The position numbers and the translations under genes are program-made. The notes under the pieces were generated by a model. The model did no database searches and was not told where the DNA came from. It was given only the letters and a program-made list of their open reading frames with translations. From an uncultured Rhizobium sp. (GTDB lineage Bacteria; Pseudomonadota; Alphaproteobacteria; Rhizobiales; Rhizobiaceae): DNA of 64,000 nucleotides. The DNA is taken from contig CAMFIE010000007.1 of the NCBI GenBank assembly GCA_945952315.1, positions 93,404 to 157,403 of the forward strand, given 5' to 3'. Below are positions 29,720-41,130 of the stretch, piece by piece. The first letter of the stretch is position 1, and every line of letters starts with the position of its first letter.

Positions 29720-29975
29720 TGCGATGCGCCCTTCTCGCTGAAATGATACGGCAGATTTGTCCTCGCATTACAAAAATGATTGTTACATAAGAAAATTCGT
29801 CCCGGCAGATGGCGCGGTATCGTATTTCGCCATTCCGTTCGGATGAAAACACCACATGGCTTGTCGCCAGCAACCGGAATGCACGCAAAAAGTCGATTTC
29901 GTGCTTTTGGAGGTTCTTGAGGCGTTTCACCTCATCCCACTCGAAACCTGTGAACTGTGGATCGTCAACAATCAT
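29676..29975 (-). CDS. brnT: BrnT-family ribonuclease toxin
   Basis: A 99-residue RelE-like toxin with FEWDEVKRLKNLQKHEIDF, the ERNGEIRYRAIC strand and the C-terminal RIISARRAHRSERQ motif with the basic residues of the active site. The start MIVDDPQFTGFEWD is by homology; the frame continues upstream to 30050 into a promoter-like AT-rich region. Located between yqeY and dnaG, so it is an insertion in an otherwise conserved core order. Confidence 0.88.
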   Translation of the reverse strand: MIVDDPQFTGFEWDEVKRLKNLQKHEIDFLRAFRLLATSHVVFSSERNGEIRYRAICRDEFSYVTIIFVMRGQICRIISARRAHRSERQKHQTIFGSRD

Positions 29976-29993
29976 CTCGAATGTCCATACAAG

Positions 29994-30017
29994 TGTATAT
30001 ACAGCCGTTGCGGCTGT
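29994..30017. promoter_or_regulatory. candidate brnTA operator
   Basis: Perfect ten-base palindrome TGTATATACA (29994-30003) fused to a second dyad ACAGCCG-TTG-CGGCTGT (30001-30017), both just upstream of brnT. Confidence 0.45.
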
Positions 30018-30147
30018 CAACAGGAGTCGAAAATAAGAATTTACTAACACAAATTATGTGCATGTGAATAGCGGGCATGCTTTTCTCGTCTTTCTGGTGC
30101 CGGGCGGGGAATGGTCCTATATGGTGGGGCTGAGACCTGAGGTGCCC

Positions 30148-32145
30148 ATGCGTTTTTCCAATGCCTTTCTCGATGAGATCCGCGACCGCGTTCCGATTTC
30201 GGACGTGATTGGCCGTCGTGTGACCTGGGATCGGAAGAAGACCAATGCGTCGCGCGGGGATTACTGGGCCTGCTGCCCGTTCCATGGCGAAAAGTCGCCG
30301 AGCTTTCATTGCGAGGATCGCAAGGGCCGCTACCATTGCTTCGGCTGCGGGGTTTCCGGTGATCATTTCCGGTTTCTGACCGATCTCGAGGGCCTGAGCT
30401 TTCCGGAAGCTGTGCAGCAGATGGCCGATCTTGCAGGCGTTGCCATGCCGCAGCCGGACCCGCAGGCCGAGAAGCGCGAGAAGGAGCGCACATCGCTGCT
30501 CGATGTGATGGAGCTCGCGACCCGCTTCTTTCAGGATCAGTTGCAGGCGGCGATTGGCGCGAAGGCGCGCGCCTATCTGCGCGAGCGCGGGCTGACGGGC
30601 CGCACCATCGAGACCTTCCGTCTGGGTTACGCACCTGACAGCCGCAATGCGCTCAAGGAATTTCTGGCGGGCAAGGGCATCCCGAAGGAGCAGATCGAAG
30701 CCTGCGGTCTGGTGGTGCATGGGCCGGATATTCCGGTTTCCTATGACCGTTTCCGCGACCGCATCATGTTTCCGATCCTCTCTGCCCGCGAACGGGTGAT
30801 CGCCTTCGGTGGTCGTGCGATGGCACCGGATGCGCCTGCGAAATATCTGAATTCGAACGAGACGGAGCTGTTCCACAAGGGCAATGTGCTGTTCAACTTC
30901 ACCCGCGCCCGCAAGGCCTTGCAGGGGGCGGATGGCGCGGGCACGGTGATTGCCGTTGAAGGCTATATGGATGTGATCGCGCTTCATCAGGCGGGCGTGC
31001 AGAATGCGGTTGCCCCGCTGGGCACGGCACTTACCGAAAACCAGCTTGATCTGCTTTGGCGGATGACCAGCCAGCCGGTTCTGTGTTTCGATGGTGATGG
31101 AGCAGGCATTCGCGCCGCCAACCGTGCGCTCGATCTGGCGCTGCCGCATCTGAAGCCCGGGCGCTCGGTCGCCTTTGCGCTTTTGCCCGATGGCAAGGAC
31201 CCGGATGACCTCGTCAAGCATGATGGCCGCGCGCCCTTTGACCGGGTGATCGAACAGGCGAAGCCGCTGGCCGAAATGCTCTGGAGCCGCGAAACCGCCG
31301 CCAACAATTTCGATACGCCGGAAAAGCGCGCCGAGCTGGAAGCACGGCTGAAGCAGATTGTCTCGGTGATTGCCGATGAAAATGTGCGCCGCCATTACCA
31401 GCAGGATGTGCGCGACCGGCTGAACGCCTTCTTTCAGGGCGCGTCGCAGGCGCGCAATCCGGGCCGGGGGCGGCAGGGCGGCGACAGGCAGGGCAATGGC
31501 CGCCGCGGCGGGCCCGGCCAGCCGGCACTTGGACCGGCTGCGGCGGGAACGGGCCTGATTTCCGACCGGCTGACCGGTTCGGTGATGGTGCGCGGCGATA
31601 CCGAACAACCGAAGCTGCGCGAGGCGGTGCTGGCGCTCACCGTGATCAATCATCCGCAATTGCTGCGGGAGGATTATGACGAAATCGCCCACATCGATTT
31701 CAGCCATCGCGAATTGCAGCGGCTATGGTCGTCGCTGATCGGCGAGGCGGCCAATGCCGGGCGCTTCCTCTCGCGCGAATATATTCACGAGCGGCTGGAG
31801 GCACAGGGCTTTGGCGCGCTCGTCAAGTCCCTCGACCAGCAGATCCGCAATGCCCGTCTGTGGACGGCGACCGTTGAGGCCGCCCCTGAAGATGCCCGCG
31901 AGGGCTATAATCAGGCGCTTGCCTTCCACAAGCGCACCCGCGCGCTGCGCTGGCAGAAGATCGAGCTGGAGCGCGAGATCGCCGAGGCGACCGAGGCGGA
32001 AGATGCCGAGCGCGTCGACCGCCTCATGCGCACCCTGCAGGAAGTGCATCTCGAAGGACTGCGGCTTGAAAATCAGGACGCGATCATCGATGGCTTCGGC
32101 ATTCTCTCCGGCCGGGTCAAGGGCGCTGCCACCAGCGCCCATTGA
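30148..32145 (+). CDS. dnaG: DNA primase
   Basis: A 665-residue primase that makes RNA primers at the replication fork. The zinc-binding domain has C43, H46, C64 and C67 (CCPFHGEKSPSFHC then YHCFGCG). The catalytic core carries RFRDRIMFPI, the TOPRIM Glu in VEGYMDVIAL and the DGDGAG Asp motif. The C-terminal region (about 500-660), after an Arg/Gly-rich linker near 470-495, binds the DnaB helicase. The start MRFSNAFLDEIRDRV has a GAGGTG box. Upstream of rpoD at a distance of 5.5 kb, as in the macromolecular-synthesis region but with insertions. Confidence 0.96.
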   Translation: MRFSNAFLDEIRDRVPISDVIGRRVTWDRKKTNASRGDYWACCPFHGEKSPSFHCEDRKGRYHCFGCGVSGDHFRFLTDLEGLSFPEAVQQMADLAGVAMPQPDPQAEKREKERTSLLDVMELATRFFQDQLQAAIGAKARAYLRERGLTGRTIETFRLGYAPDSRNALKEFLAGKGIPKEQIEACGLVVHGPDIPVSYDRFRDRIMFPILSARERVIAFGGRAMAPDAPAKYLNSNETELFHKGNVLFNFTRARKALQGADGAGTVIAVEGYMDVIALHQAGVQNAVAPLGTALTENQLDLLWRMTSQPVLCFDGDGAGIRAANRALDLALPHLKPGRSVAFALLPDGKDPDDLVKHDGRAPFDRVIEQAKPLAEMLWSRETAANNFDTPEKRAELEARLKQIVSVIADENVRRHYQQDVRDRLNAFFQGASQARNPGRGRQGGDRQGNGRRGGPGQPALGPAAAGTGLISDRLTGSVMVRGDTEQPKLREAVLALTVINHPQLLREDYDEIAHIDFSHRELQRLWSSLIGEAANAGRFLSREYIHERLEAQGFGALVKSLDQQIRNARLWTATVEAAPEDAREGYNQALAFHKRTRALRWQKIELEREIAEATEAEDAERVDRLMRTLQEVHLEGLRLENQDAIIDGFGILSGRVKGAATSAH

Positions 32146-32159
32146 CCATTCGGGTTGCC

Positions 32160-33785
32160 TTATGCGGAGGCGTAGAAATCCTTGAAGCGCTCGCGCAATG
32201 TGAGCTTGGAAATCTTGCCGGTCGCCGTCATCGGCAGGGCATCGATGAAGACCACGTCCTCCGGCACCTGCCATTTTGCCATGCGGCTCGCAATTGAGGT
32301 ACGTACGTCATCTGCGCTCACCTCCGCACCTGCCGCCTTGACCACGCAGAGCAGCGGACGTTCCGACCATTTCGGATGGAAGACGGCAATCGCTGCCGCC
32401 GCCGTCACGCCGGGGCAGGAGAGGGCCGCCGATTCCAGCTCCAGCGAGGATATCCACTCGCCGCCGGACTTGATCAGGTCTTTCGATCGGTCAACGATTT
32501 CCATCTCGCCGGTCGGATGGATCACCGAGACATCGCCGGTGCGGAACCAGCCTTCCTCGTCAAAGGCGGCTGCCGTACCCTTGGCGTCATTGTAGTAACC
32601 GGAGGTGACATAGGGGCAGCGGATCAGCAGATCCCCGCGCGAAACACCGTCATGCGGCAGGCGCTTGCCATTTTCATCCACCAGTTTCAGTTCGGTCGTC
32701 CAGGTGGGCACGCCCTGGCGGAGCTTGCGCGGATTGGCATTGGCAGGGCCGTTGATGATGTCGGCCGTCGTGGTTGTCGAGACCGGGCTTGTCTCCGTCA
32801 TACCCCAGCCCTGTACGGCGCGGATTCCAAATTCTTCCATCGCCTTCAGCAAAGGCATGGTCAGCGCGGCGCCGCCGATCAGGCCATGTTCCAGCGTGGC
32901 GGGCTTGCGGCCCTGCTTGCGGATTTCCTCCATCAGCATGCCCCAGACGGTCGGCACGCCGAAATTGGTGGTCACGCCTTCGTCATCCATCAGTCCGAAG
33001 ACAGATGCGCCGTCGAGCCGCGAACCGGGCAGCACCATGGATGTTCCGGTGAGGAAGCAGGAATAGGGCAGCCCCCAGGCATTGACATGGAAGAGCGGCA
33101 CCACGGCGAGGATCCTCTTGTCCGAACCGAACATCTTCAGAAGGGCCAGCATCTTGCTCAGCGCATGCAGGATCTGCGAGCGGTGGCTGTAAAGCACGCC
33201 CTTGGGATTGCCGGTGGTGCCGGATGTGTAGCAGAGCGCGCAGGCGGTGTTTTCCGAAAACTCCGGCCAGTCGAACAGGCCGCTGTCCTTCTCCGCCGCA
33301 ATCAGCGTTTCGTAGTCCAGAGTGCCCTCTGGCGCATCGGAGGGAAGCGGTCCGTCCGCCATGGCCACGAAGCGGGTTCCCTTGGCAAGCGATGGCGCAA
33401 GGGTTGCCACCTGCGCTGTCAGCACCGTATCGAAAAACAGGATACTGTCTTCCGCATGGTTTGCGATCCAGCTGATCTGTTCGGGAAAGAGGCGGGGATT
33501 GATCGTGTGGCAGACGGCGCCGATGCCGGCCAATGCATAATAGAGTTCCAGATGCCGGTTGCTGTTGAAGGCGATCGTCCCCACCCGGTCGCCGGGTTTT
33601 ACGCCCAGCCTGATCAGTGCATGGGCCAGTTGATGCACGCGGGCATGGATTTCCCGAAACGTGTAGCGGCTCCGCTCGCCCGCCGCGTTGGCAGAAACAA
33701 CCGTGCTCTCGGGATAGGCCCGTGCCGCATGTTCCAGAATGCCGCTCACCAGCAGCGGCCGATCCATCATAAGTCCCTGAAGCAT
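32160..33785 (-). CDS. AMP-dependent acyl-CoA synthetase (fatty-acid or related carboxylate ligase)
   Basis: A 541-residue ANL-superfamily enzyme that activates a carboxylic acid to its CoA ester through an acyl-adenylate. The P-loop-like motif is YTSGTTGNPKGV, the A5 motif is GWGMTETSP, the A7 motif is WFRTGDV, and the catalytic Lys lies in the C-terminal TATGKISKLTLR. N-terminus and length match medium/long-chain acyl-CoA ligases of the AlkK type, which also include methylmercaptopropionate-CoA ligases (DmdB). The chain length preferred cannot be read from sequence. A GGGAGGATCTC box fixes the start; convergent with dnaG, divergent from kbl. Confidence 0.87.
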   Translation of the reverse strand: MLQGLMMDRPLLVSGILEHAARAYPESTVVSANAAGERSRYTFREIHARVHQLAHALIRLGVKPGDRVGTIAFNSNRHLELYYALAGIGAVCHTINPRLFPEQISWIANHAEDSILFFDTVLTAQVATLAPSLAKGTRFVAMADGPLPSDAPEGTLDYETLIAAEKDSGLFDWPEFSENTACALCYTSGTTGNPKGVLYSHRSQILHALSKMLALLKMFGSDKRILAVVPLFHVNAWGLPYSCFLTGTSMVLPGSRLDGASVFGLMDDEGVTTNFGVPTVWGMLMEEIRKQGRKPATLEHGLIGGAALTMPLLKAMEEFGIRAVQGWGMTETSPVSTTTTADIINGPANANPRKLRQGVPTWTTELKLVDENGKRLPHDGVSRGDLLIRCPYVTSGYYNDAKGTAAAFDEEGWFRTGDVSVIHPTGEMEIVDRSKDLIKSGGEWISSLELESAALSCPGVTAAAAIAVFHPKWSERPLLCVVKAAGAEVSADDVRTSIASRMAKWQVPEDVVFIDALPMTATGKISKLTLRERFKDFYASA

Positions 33786-34057
33786 GAGATCCTCCCAGAT
33801 CGTTGTAATTTATAATTTAATTTCAAAATTCATGCGAATATTATTCGTAATTCAGGGTGTGCCGGTTTGCAATATTGTCCGCTGTCGCAACCGTGGACAA
33901 AATCTTGCTGATAACGACATTTTTGCCCTGCGCTTCGCCGCGAAGACTTGTATGGGCTGTTGCAGTTCATGCTAGTCTCCGGCCCGGTTTGATGCCGAAT
34001 CCGGTGAGATTTGACGTGAAATCCAGTGAACGCGACGATTTTTGCGAGGAATTTCCG

Positions 34058-35245
34058 ATGACGGACGCCTTTTTGACCCATTTGCGCAGCGAGCTGGCCG
34101 GTTTGAAGGAGGCGGGGCTTTACAAGAGCGAGCGGGTGATCACCTCCAAGCAGGCCGGATCGATCCACACAGAGGATGGCCGCGCGGTTCTGAATTTCTG
34201 CGCCAACAACTATCTCGGCCTCGCCGATAATGAAGAGATTGCCGATGCCGCAGCAAAGGCGCTCGACCGTTACGGCTATGGCATGGCGTCCGTGCGCTTC
34301 ATCTGCGGCACGCAGGAAGAGCACAAGCAGCTGGAAGCGCGCATTTCCCGCTTTCTCGGTCTCGAAGACACGATCCTCTATTCCTCCTGCTTCGATGCCA
34401 ATGGCGGCCTGTTCGAAACCCTGCTCGGCGAGGAGGATGCGATCATCTCCGATGCGCTGAACCATGCCTCGATCATCGATGGCGTGCGCCTCTCCAAGGC
34501 GAAGCGGTTCCGCTATGCCAACAATGACATGGCTGCGCTGGAGGAAGAGCTGAAGAAGGCGGAAGGCAGCCGTTTCAAGCTGATCGCCACGGATGGCGTT
34601 TTCTCGATGGACGGCATCATTGCCAATCTGCAGGGGGTCTGTGATCTCGCCGAAAAATACGGTGCCATGGTGATGGTGGATGACAGCCACGCTGTCGGTT
34701 TCGTCGGCAAGCATGGCCGTGGCTCGGCGGAATATTGCGGCGTGGAAGGCCGGGTGGACATCATCACCGGCACGCTCGGCAAGGCGCTGGGTGGTGCTTC
34801 CGGCGGCTATACCTCGGGCAAGGCGGAAGTGGTGGACTGGCTGCGCCAGCGCTCGCGGCCCTATCTCTTCTCCAACACGCTGGCGCCGGTGATTGCGGCC
34901 GCCTCCCTGAAGGTCTTCGATATCATCGAAAACGGCGATGCGCTGCGCGAGCGGCTGTTTGCCAATGCCGATCTCTTCCGCCGCGAAATGACCAGGCTCG
35001 GCTTCACGCTGGCGGGCGAGGGGCATCCGATCATTCCGGTGATGCTGGGAGAGGCGAAGCTCGCCCAGGAATTTGCCGCGCGGATGCTTGAAAAGGGCGT
35101 CTATGTGGTGGGCTTCTTCTTCCCCGTCGTGCCGCGCGGCCAGGCCCGCATCCGCACCCAGATGTCGGCGGCGCATACGCGGGCCGATGTGGAGCGCGCG
35201 ATTTCCGTGTTCGCCGAGGTGGGCAGGGAACTGGGTGTAATTTAA
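34058..35245 (+). CDS. kbl: 2-amino-3-ketobutyrate coenzyme A ligase
   Basis: A 395-residue PLP enzyme of the alpha-oxoamine synthase family that cleaves 2-amino-3-oxobutyrate with CoA into glycine and acetyl-CoA. Motifs: [27 protein letters not shown], the DDSHAVGF loop, and the PLP Lys in [16 protein letters not shown]. Length is normal. Start [15 protein letters not shown] is standard. It forms the threonine degradation pair with tdh downstream, separated by a RIME-like repeat. Confidence 0.95.
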   Translation: MTDAFLTHLRSELAGLKEAGLYKSERVITSKQAGSIHTEDGRAVLNFCANNYLGLADNEEIADAAAKALDRYGYGMASVRFICGTQEEHKQLEARISRFLGLEDTILYSSCFDANGGLFETLLGEEDAIISDALNHASIIDGVRLSKAKRFRYANNDMAALEEELKKAEGSRFKLIATDGVFSMDGIIANLQGVCDLAEKYGAMVMVDDSHAVGFVGKHGRGSAEYCGVEGRVDIITGTLGKALGGASGGYTSGKAEVVDWLRQRSRPYLFSNTLAPVIAAASLKVFDIIENGDALRERLFANADLFRREMTRLGFTLAGEGHPIIPVMLGEAKLAQEFAARMLEKGVYVVGFFFPVVPRGQARIRTQMSAAHTRADVERAISVFAEVGRELGVI

Positions 35246-35261
35246 CGTTTTCGAGGGCTTT

Positions 35262-35383
35262 GCCCCTCATCCCCCTGCCGGGACCTTCTCCCCATCAGGA
35301 TGGGGAGAAGGAGGCAGGAGGTCAGCCGCTCGGTCCCTTCGCCCCGCATGCGGGGAGAAGGTGGCGGCAGCCGGATGAGGGGC
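35262..35383. repeat. RIME-like palindromic intergenic repeat
   Basis: A 122-base element with terminal inverted repeats GCCCCTCATC / GATGAGGGGC and two internal hairpins (CTTCTCCCCATC-AGGA-TGGGGAGAAG and CCTTCGCCCCGCATGCGGGGAGAAGG). This is the pattern of rhizobial RIME1-type mosaic elements. It fills almost the whole kbl-tdh spacer. Confidence 0.8.
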
Positions 35384-35408
35384 CATATCTGATCAAAGGA
35401 GTCATTCC

Positions 35409-36443
35409 ATGACCAACATGATGCGCGCACTGGTGAAGGCGAAGCCCGAGACGGGGCTGTGGATGGAGCATGTGCCGGTGCCGGAGCCGGGGCCGAGCGA
35501 TGTGCTGATCCGCGTGAAGAAATCTGCGATCTGCGGCACGGATGTGCATATCTGGAACTGGGACCAGTGGGCGCAGAAAACCATTCCGGTGCCGATGGTC
35601 GTCGGCCACGAATTCGTCGGCGAGATTGCCGAAGTGGGTTCGGCTGTGACCAAGTATCATGTCGGCGAACGGGTTTCCGGCGAAGGCCATATCGTCTGCG
35701 GCAAGTGCCGCAACTGCCGGGCGGGCAGGGGGCATCTGTGCCGCAATACGCTCGGTGTCGGTGTCAACCGTCCGGGCTCCTTCGGCGAGTTCGTCTGCAT
35801 CCCGGAAGCCAATGTCGTGCCGATCCCGGAAGAGGTGCCGGATGAAGTGGCGGCGATCTTCGATCCCTTCGGCAATGCCGTTCACACCGCACTCTCCTTC
35901 GATTGCGTCGGCGAGGACGTGCTGGTGACCGGGGCAGGTCCGATCGGTATCATGGGGGCGATGGTGGCCAAGCGCGCCGGTGCCCGCAAGGTGGTGATCA
36001 CCGATATCAATCCCGTGCGTCTCGATCTCGCCCGCAAATGCGGCATCGATTATGTGGTGGACGCCTCCTCGCAGAAGCTCGAGGATGTGATGCGCGAAAT
36101 CGGCATGAAGGAAGGCTTCGACGTGGGGCTGGAAATGTCCGGCGCGCCGCCCGCCTTCCGCTCGATGATCGACACGATGAACAATGGCGGCAAGATTGCC
36201 ATTCTCGGCATCGCGCCCGAAGGCTTCGGCATCGACTGGAACAAGGTGATCTTCAAGATGCTGCATCTGAAGGGCATCTATGGCCGCGAAATGTTCGAGA
36301 CCTGGTACAAGATGATCGCCTTCGTGCAAGGCGGGCTGGACCTTTCGCCGCTCATCACCCACCGCATCTCCATCAACGAGTTCCGCGACGGGTTTGAAGC
36401 CATGCGCTCCGGCAATTCCGGCAAGGTGGTGATGGACTGGTGA
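35409..36443 (+). CDS. tdh: L-threonine 3-dehydrogenase
   Basis: A 344-residue zinc-dependent medium-chain dehydrogenase that oxidises L-threonine to 2-amino-3-oxobutyrate with NAD+. The catalytic zinc site has Cys in ICGTDVH and the His-Glu pair in GHEFVGEI; the structural zinc loop is [15 protein letters not shown]; the NAD motif is [11 protein letters not shown]. The start has AAAGGAG. Works with kbl upstream. Confidence 0.96.
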   Translation: MTNMMRALVKAKPETGLWMEHVPVPEPGPSDVLIRVKKSAICGTDVHIWNWDQWAQKTIPVPMVVGHEFVGEIAEVGSAVTKYHVGERVSGEGHIVCGKCRNCRAGRGHLCRNTLGVGVNRPGSFGEFVCIPEANVVPIPEEVPDEVAAIFDPFGNAVHTALSFDCVGEDVLVTGAGPIGIMGAMVAKRAGARKVVITDINPVRLDLARKCGIDYVVDASSQKLEDVMREIGMKEGFDVGLEMSGAPPAFRSMIDTMNNGGKIAILGIAPEGFGIDWNKVIFKMLHLKGIYGREMFETWYKMIAFVQGGLDLSPLITHRISINEFRDGFEAMRSGNSGKVVMDW

Positions 36444-36535
36444 CGATGTTGCATTTCGCACAATAAAATGAAAGAATAAAGGATATTATAAATTAATTGA
36501 GTCCGCTGCATCAATGGAACACGGTGGAGGCAGGT

Positions 36536-36724
36536 ATGGTGAAAGTACGCCTTTTCAACGAAGGAGAATACCAAGCCTTTTGCCTGCCACCCGGATTCGA
36601 GGTTGATGCAAAGGAGTTTACAGTCGAATGGGTTGGCGACGCACTGCTCCTCAAGCCCGTAGTGGATGAAACTCCTTTTGGACACGAGGTGGAAATCGAG
36701 ACAGATCCGGGCGACAAGAAGTAA
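36536..36724 (+). CDS. VapB/AbrB-like antitoxin without a VapC partner
   Basis: A 62-residue protein with start MVKVRLFNEGEYQAFCLPPG and WVGDALLLKPV, the swapped-hairpin AbrB-type DNA-binding fold seen in VapB antitoxins. A GGTGGAGGCAGGT box precedes it. Normally a PIN-domain VapC toxin follows; here the next gene, ten bases downstream, is a GNAT acetyltransferase. The C-terminus (about 40-62) is acidic, as in toxin-binding tails. Confidence 0.72.
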   Translation: MVKVRLFNEGEYQAFCLPPGFEVDAKEFTVEWVGDALLLKPVVDETPFGHEVEIETDPGDKK

Positions 36725-36734
36725 ACAGGCTTCA

Positions 36735-37184
36735 ATGCGTGAACCGAACTCGAAATTGTCTCATCCCGAAATCGTGGTTTTCGATGAAAACCCTGATCCC
36801 GCAGATCAGGAGCGCCTTCTGGCGCTTTTGGATGAGGACAATCGCCGGAAATCCGGCATCGTTGATCAAAGCGATATCGCAATTTTGCTCCGTGACCCTC
36901 AGACGGCCGAAGTGGTTGGTGGGCTCTGGGCGGAGGATGATTATGCATGGGTCTTCATCAAATATCTTGTCGTGCCTGAACAATGGCGCGGTATCGGGCT
37001 GGGTGCGCGAATGCTCGAACACGCTGAAATGATTGCTCGCGCAAGAGGGCGGGTCGGCCTCTGGCTCAATACCTTCGATTTTCAGTCACGTGGATTTTAC
37101 GAGAAGGTCGGTTTCGCTGCTTTTGGTCGTCTCGAGGGCACCAATGAACATGATGGTCAGACGTTTCTCTGCAAAAGGTTCTAG
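36735..37184 (+). CDS. GNAT-family N-acetyltransferase next to an antitoxin-like gene
   Basis: A 149-residue acetyltransferase. Motif A (YLVVPEQWRGIGLGARMLEHAE, with the acetyl-CoA pyrophosphate loop RGIGLG) and motif B (WLNTFDFQSRGFYEKVGFAAFG) are intact. It begins ten bases after the VapB-like gene, so the two form one transcript. Several GNAT enzymes act as toxins that acetylate aminoacyl-tRNA, but those usually pair with ribbon-helix-helix antitoxins, so a toxin role is only a possibility. The substrate is unknown. Confidence 0.8.
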   Translation: MREPNSKLSHPEIVVFDENPDPADQERLLALLDEDNRRKSGIVDQSDIAILLRDPQTAEVVGGLWAEDDYAWVFIKYLVVPEQWRGIGLGARMLEHAEMIARARGRVGLWLNTFDFQSRGFYEKVGFAAFGRLEGTNEHDGQTFLCKRF

Positions 37185-37456
37185 TCTCTGAACCCTCCCG
37201 CGAAACCTTTCGCCGCTTGCCCTTGTTTTGGAGTGTCTGCTGCCTAAATAAGTGTGACAGTGAGGCTCGCTTGTCTGGCCATGCCGGGAAGAGGGGCCTT
37301 GGACCCTGTTTTTTACCGAATCCGGCGAAAGTTCTGCGGAAAAGCTTGACGGGGCCGAAAAATCTGGGAATCACCATGGCTGAATGGGATTGGTGGAACT
37401 GGCTTGACTTTGCAAGGCGGACGGCTGGTGAAACGGATTCGCGGAATTGCCCGGGG

Positions 37457-37606
37457 CCACGCTTCGGGGTCGTGGTTAATCATAGATTAAACGTCCTCCC
37501 TTTAGGTGAAGGATAGTGATTCGCGGCGGTGCACCGGGAACGGTGTCCGGGGTCCGGCAGAGACCTTTGCGAATGATGGATTAGGCGTCAGGGAAAGCGA
37601 CTGAAT
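37457..37606 (+). promoter_or_regulatory. structured leader of rpoD
   Basis: The 420 bases between the GNAT gene and rpoD hold no convincing gene. CTTGAC boxes near 37345 and 37409 are promoter candidates. Downstream are a CCACG/CGTGG hairpin (37457-37475), a CACCG-GGAA-CGGTG tetraloop hairpin (37532-37545) and a longer ATTCGC/GCGAAT pairing (37519-37574), which suggest a folded 5' leader. Confidence 0.35.
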
Positions 37607-39661
<2,055 letters not shown>

Positions 39662-39686
39662 TCGACCGGAAAGTCGACCTTGTAAA

Positions 39687-39720
39687 AAGACGCCATGCCT
39701 GCCGGTATGGCGTCTTTTTT
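39687..39720 (+). terminator. terminator of rpoD
   Basis: Stem AGACGCCAT / ATGGCGTCT followed by TTTTTT, about 27 bases past the stop. Confidence 0.9.
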
Positions 39721-39880
39721 GCGTGTGTTTCTGCTACCATGCGTGGTAATTCGCGCTGAACATATCCTTAACGTCACATGAACGCCGGGTTCCGATATCA
39801 TTCAGGTTGAGAACGGTACTGTCTGATCATGGACAGAAGGCCGGTGCGGATGCTCCTCCGGCGAGATGATGGAGAGTTGG

Positions 39881-40261
39881 ATGAAACGGATTTTGGCGCG
39901 TATCGGACTGGCCGCCCTGATGGCCGTTGGCACCTTCGGCGTGGTTGTGCCTGCGCATGCGGATGGCTTCAGCTTCGGCATCGAGATTGGCGAAGGTCAC
40001 CGTCATCGGCCGCGGCCCTGGGATGGCGATGGCGAATGGGGCGGCGGTGGCTGGGATGGCGGAGACTGGGGCGGCGGTGGCTATGGCCGCCGTGGTTGCC
40101 GCCCGGAAGAAGCGGCTCGCATTGCCCGCTATGAGGGCCTGCGTCATGTGCGCATTGTCGATATCAGCCCGCGTCGTGTCGTTGTTGCGGGTCGTGACCG
40201 CTACGGCTGGACCCGTCTGGTTTTCGCAAATGTGCGGGGTTGCCCGCTGATCAGCCGCTGA
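39881..40261 (+). CDS. exported Gly/Trp-rich small protein
   Basis: A 126-residue protein with a signal peptide (MKRILARIGLAALMAVGTFG, cleavage near AHA-DG), a Gly/Trp/Asp-rich low-complexity segment (about 45-70) and a C-terminal domain with two Cys residues that could form a disulfide (GCRPEE and RGCPLIS). The C-terminal part (about 72-125) reads like a PepSY/SH3-like periplasmic fold. Rhizobial homologues are often mislabelled antifreeze proteins. A GGAGAG box favours this start over one five codons upstream. Function unknown. Confidence 0.75.
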   Translation: MKRILARIGLAALMAVGTFGVVVPAHADGFSFGIEIGEGHRHRPRPWDGDGEWGGGGWDGGDWGGGGYGRRGCRPEEAARIARYEGLRHVRIVDISPRRVVVAGRDRYGWTRLVFANVRGCPLISR

Positions 40262-40304
40262 TCCACCAGCGGACCGTTTGACTTGCATTCCCTGCCTTAC
40301 TGAA

Positions 40305-40333
40305 AACCCGCCGGAAACGGCGGGTTCTTTTTT
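40305..40333. terminator. terminator between the small exported protein and the SIMPL gene
   Basis: Stem AACCCGCCG / CGGCGGGTT with GAAA loop, followed by CTTTTTT on the plus strand. It closes the plus-strand gene, and nearly matches the aatA terminator. Confidence 0.88.
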
Positions 40334-40392
40334 ATGTCCTGCTTGCGGCGGATGGCGGAAGGGGCGGATCGCAGGTCCGCCCGTCCAGCACC

Positions 40393-41130
40393 TTACTGCT
40401 TGATTTCAAAGGTGACGTTCACGGACACCGAATAGGTGTTTTCGCCGGGTGCCATCGGCACCGGCGCGGATATGGCAGTATCCTTTGCCATCATGGCCAT
40501 CGGCACCGGCACGGGCGACGACAGGCTTTCATTGATATCGATGATCCGACCGAGGCTGACGCCTGCGGCATCGGCAATTTCCTTTGCCTTTTCAACCGCA
40601 TCCTTGACGGCCTGTTTGCGGGCTTCGGAAAGGAGGGGCTTTGTGTCCTCGTTGGTGAAACGGATATCGCCGCCCTGATTGATGCCCATGGAAACGGAGG
40701 AATCGATCACTGCGCCTGCCTTTGCCAGATCATGCAGGCGGATGGTGAGCGAGTTGACGGTCTGGTAACCGACAAGCTGCGGCGCGGGCGAGCTGCTATC
40801 CATGCTTTGCGGATAGGAATAGACCGGCTGGATCGAGAAACCGGAGGTTTGCATGTCCTTGTCGGCGAGCCCATCGGCCTTCAGCTTTTCCAGAACAGCG
40901 CTCATGGCCTTGCTGTTGGCATCAAGCGATTCGCTGGCGCTCTTTTCCTGCTTCGTCACCGAAAGGGTGATGACGGCCATATCGGGCGTTGCCCGGGATT
41001 CGCCATTGCCGGAAACGGTAATGGTTGCCTCGCGCTTTGCCTCCTCGGCAAGGGCCGGAAGGGATGCGCCGATCAACGCACTGCCTGCAACGGCGGCAAG
41101 GACAACTGCACGCATAGTCGAATGGGCCAT
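40393..41130 (-). CDS. SIMPL-domain (DUF541) periplasmic protein
   Basis: A 245-residue exported protein. The signal peptide (MAHSTMRAVVLAAVAGSALI, cleavage near ALA-EE) precedes a DUF541/SIMPL domain (about 35-240), with TITVSGNGESRATPDMAVI at its start and a long helix SEARKQAVKDAVEKAKEIAD. Family members such as BP26 of Brucella and E. coli YggE form periplasmic oligomers linked to oxidative stress. Start at residue 20 of the open frame is chosen for the signal peptide. Confidence 0.87.
   Translation of the reverse strand: MAHSTMRAVVLAAVAGSALIGASLPALAEEAKREATITVSGNGESRATPDMAVITLSVTKQEKSASESLDANSKAMSAVLEKLKADGLADKDMQTSGFSIQPVYSYPQSMDSSSPAPQLVGYQTVNSLTIRLHDLAKAGAVIDSSVSMGINQGGDIRFTNEDTKPLLSEARKQAVKDAVEKAKEIADAAGVSLGRIIDINESLSSPVPVPMAMMAKDTAISAPVPMAPGENTYSVSVNVTFEIKQ

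Noticed and set aside
29965..31707. 580-residue open frame opposite dnaG
   Set aside because: Antisense artefact of codon bias; no domain, and dnaG is clear on the plus strand.
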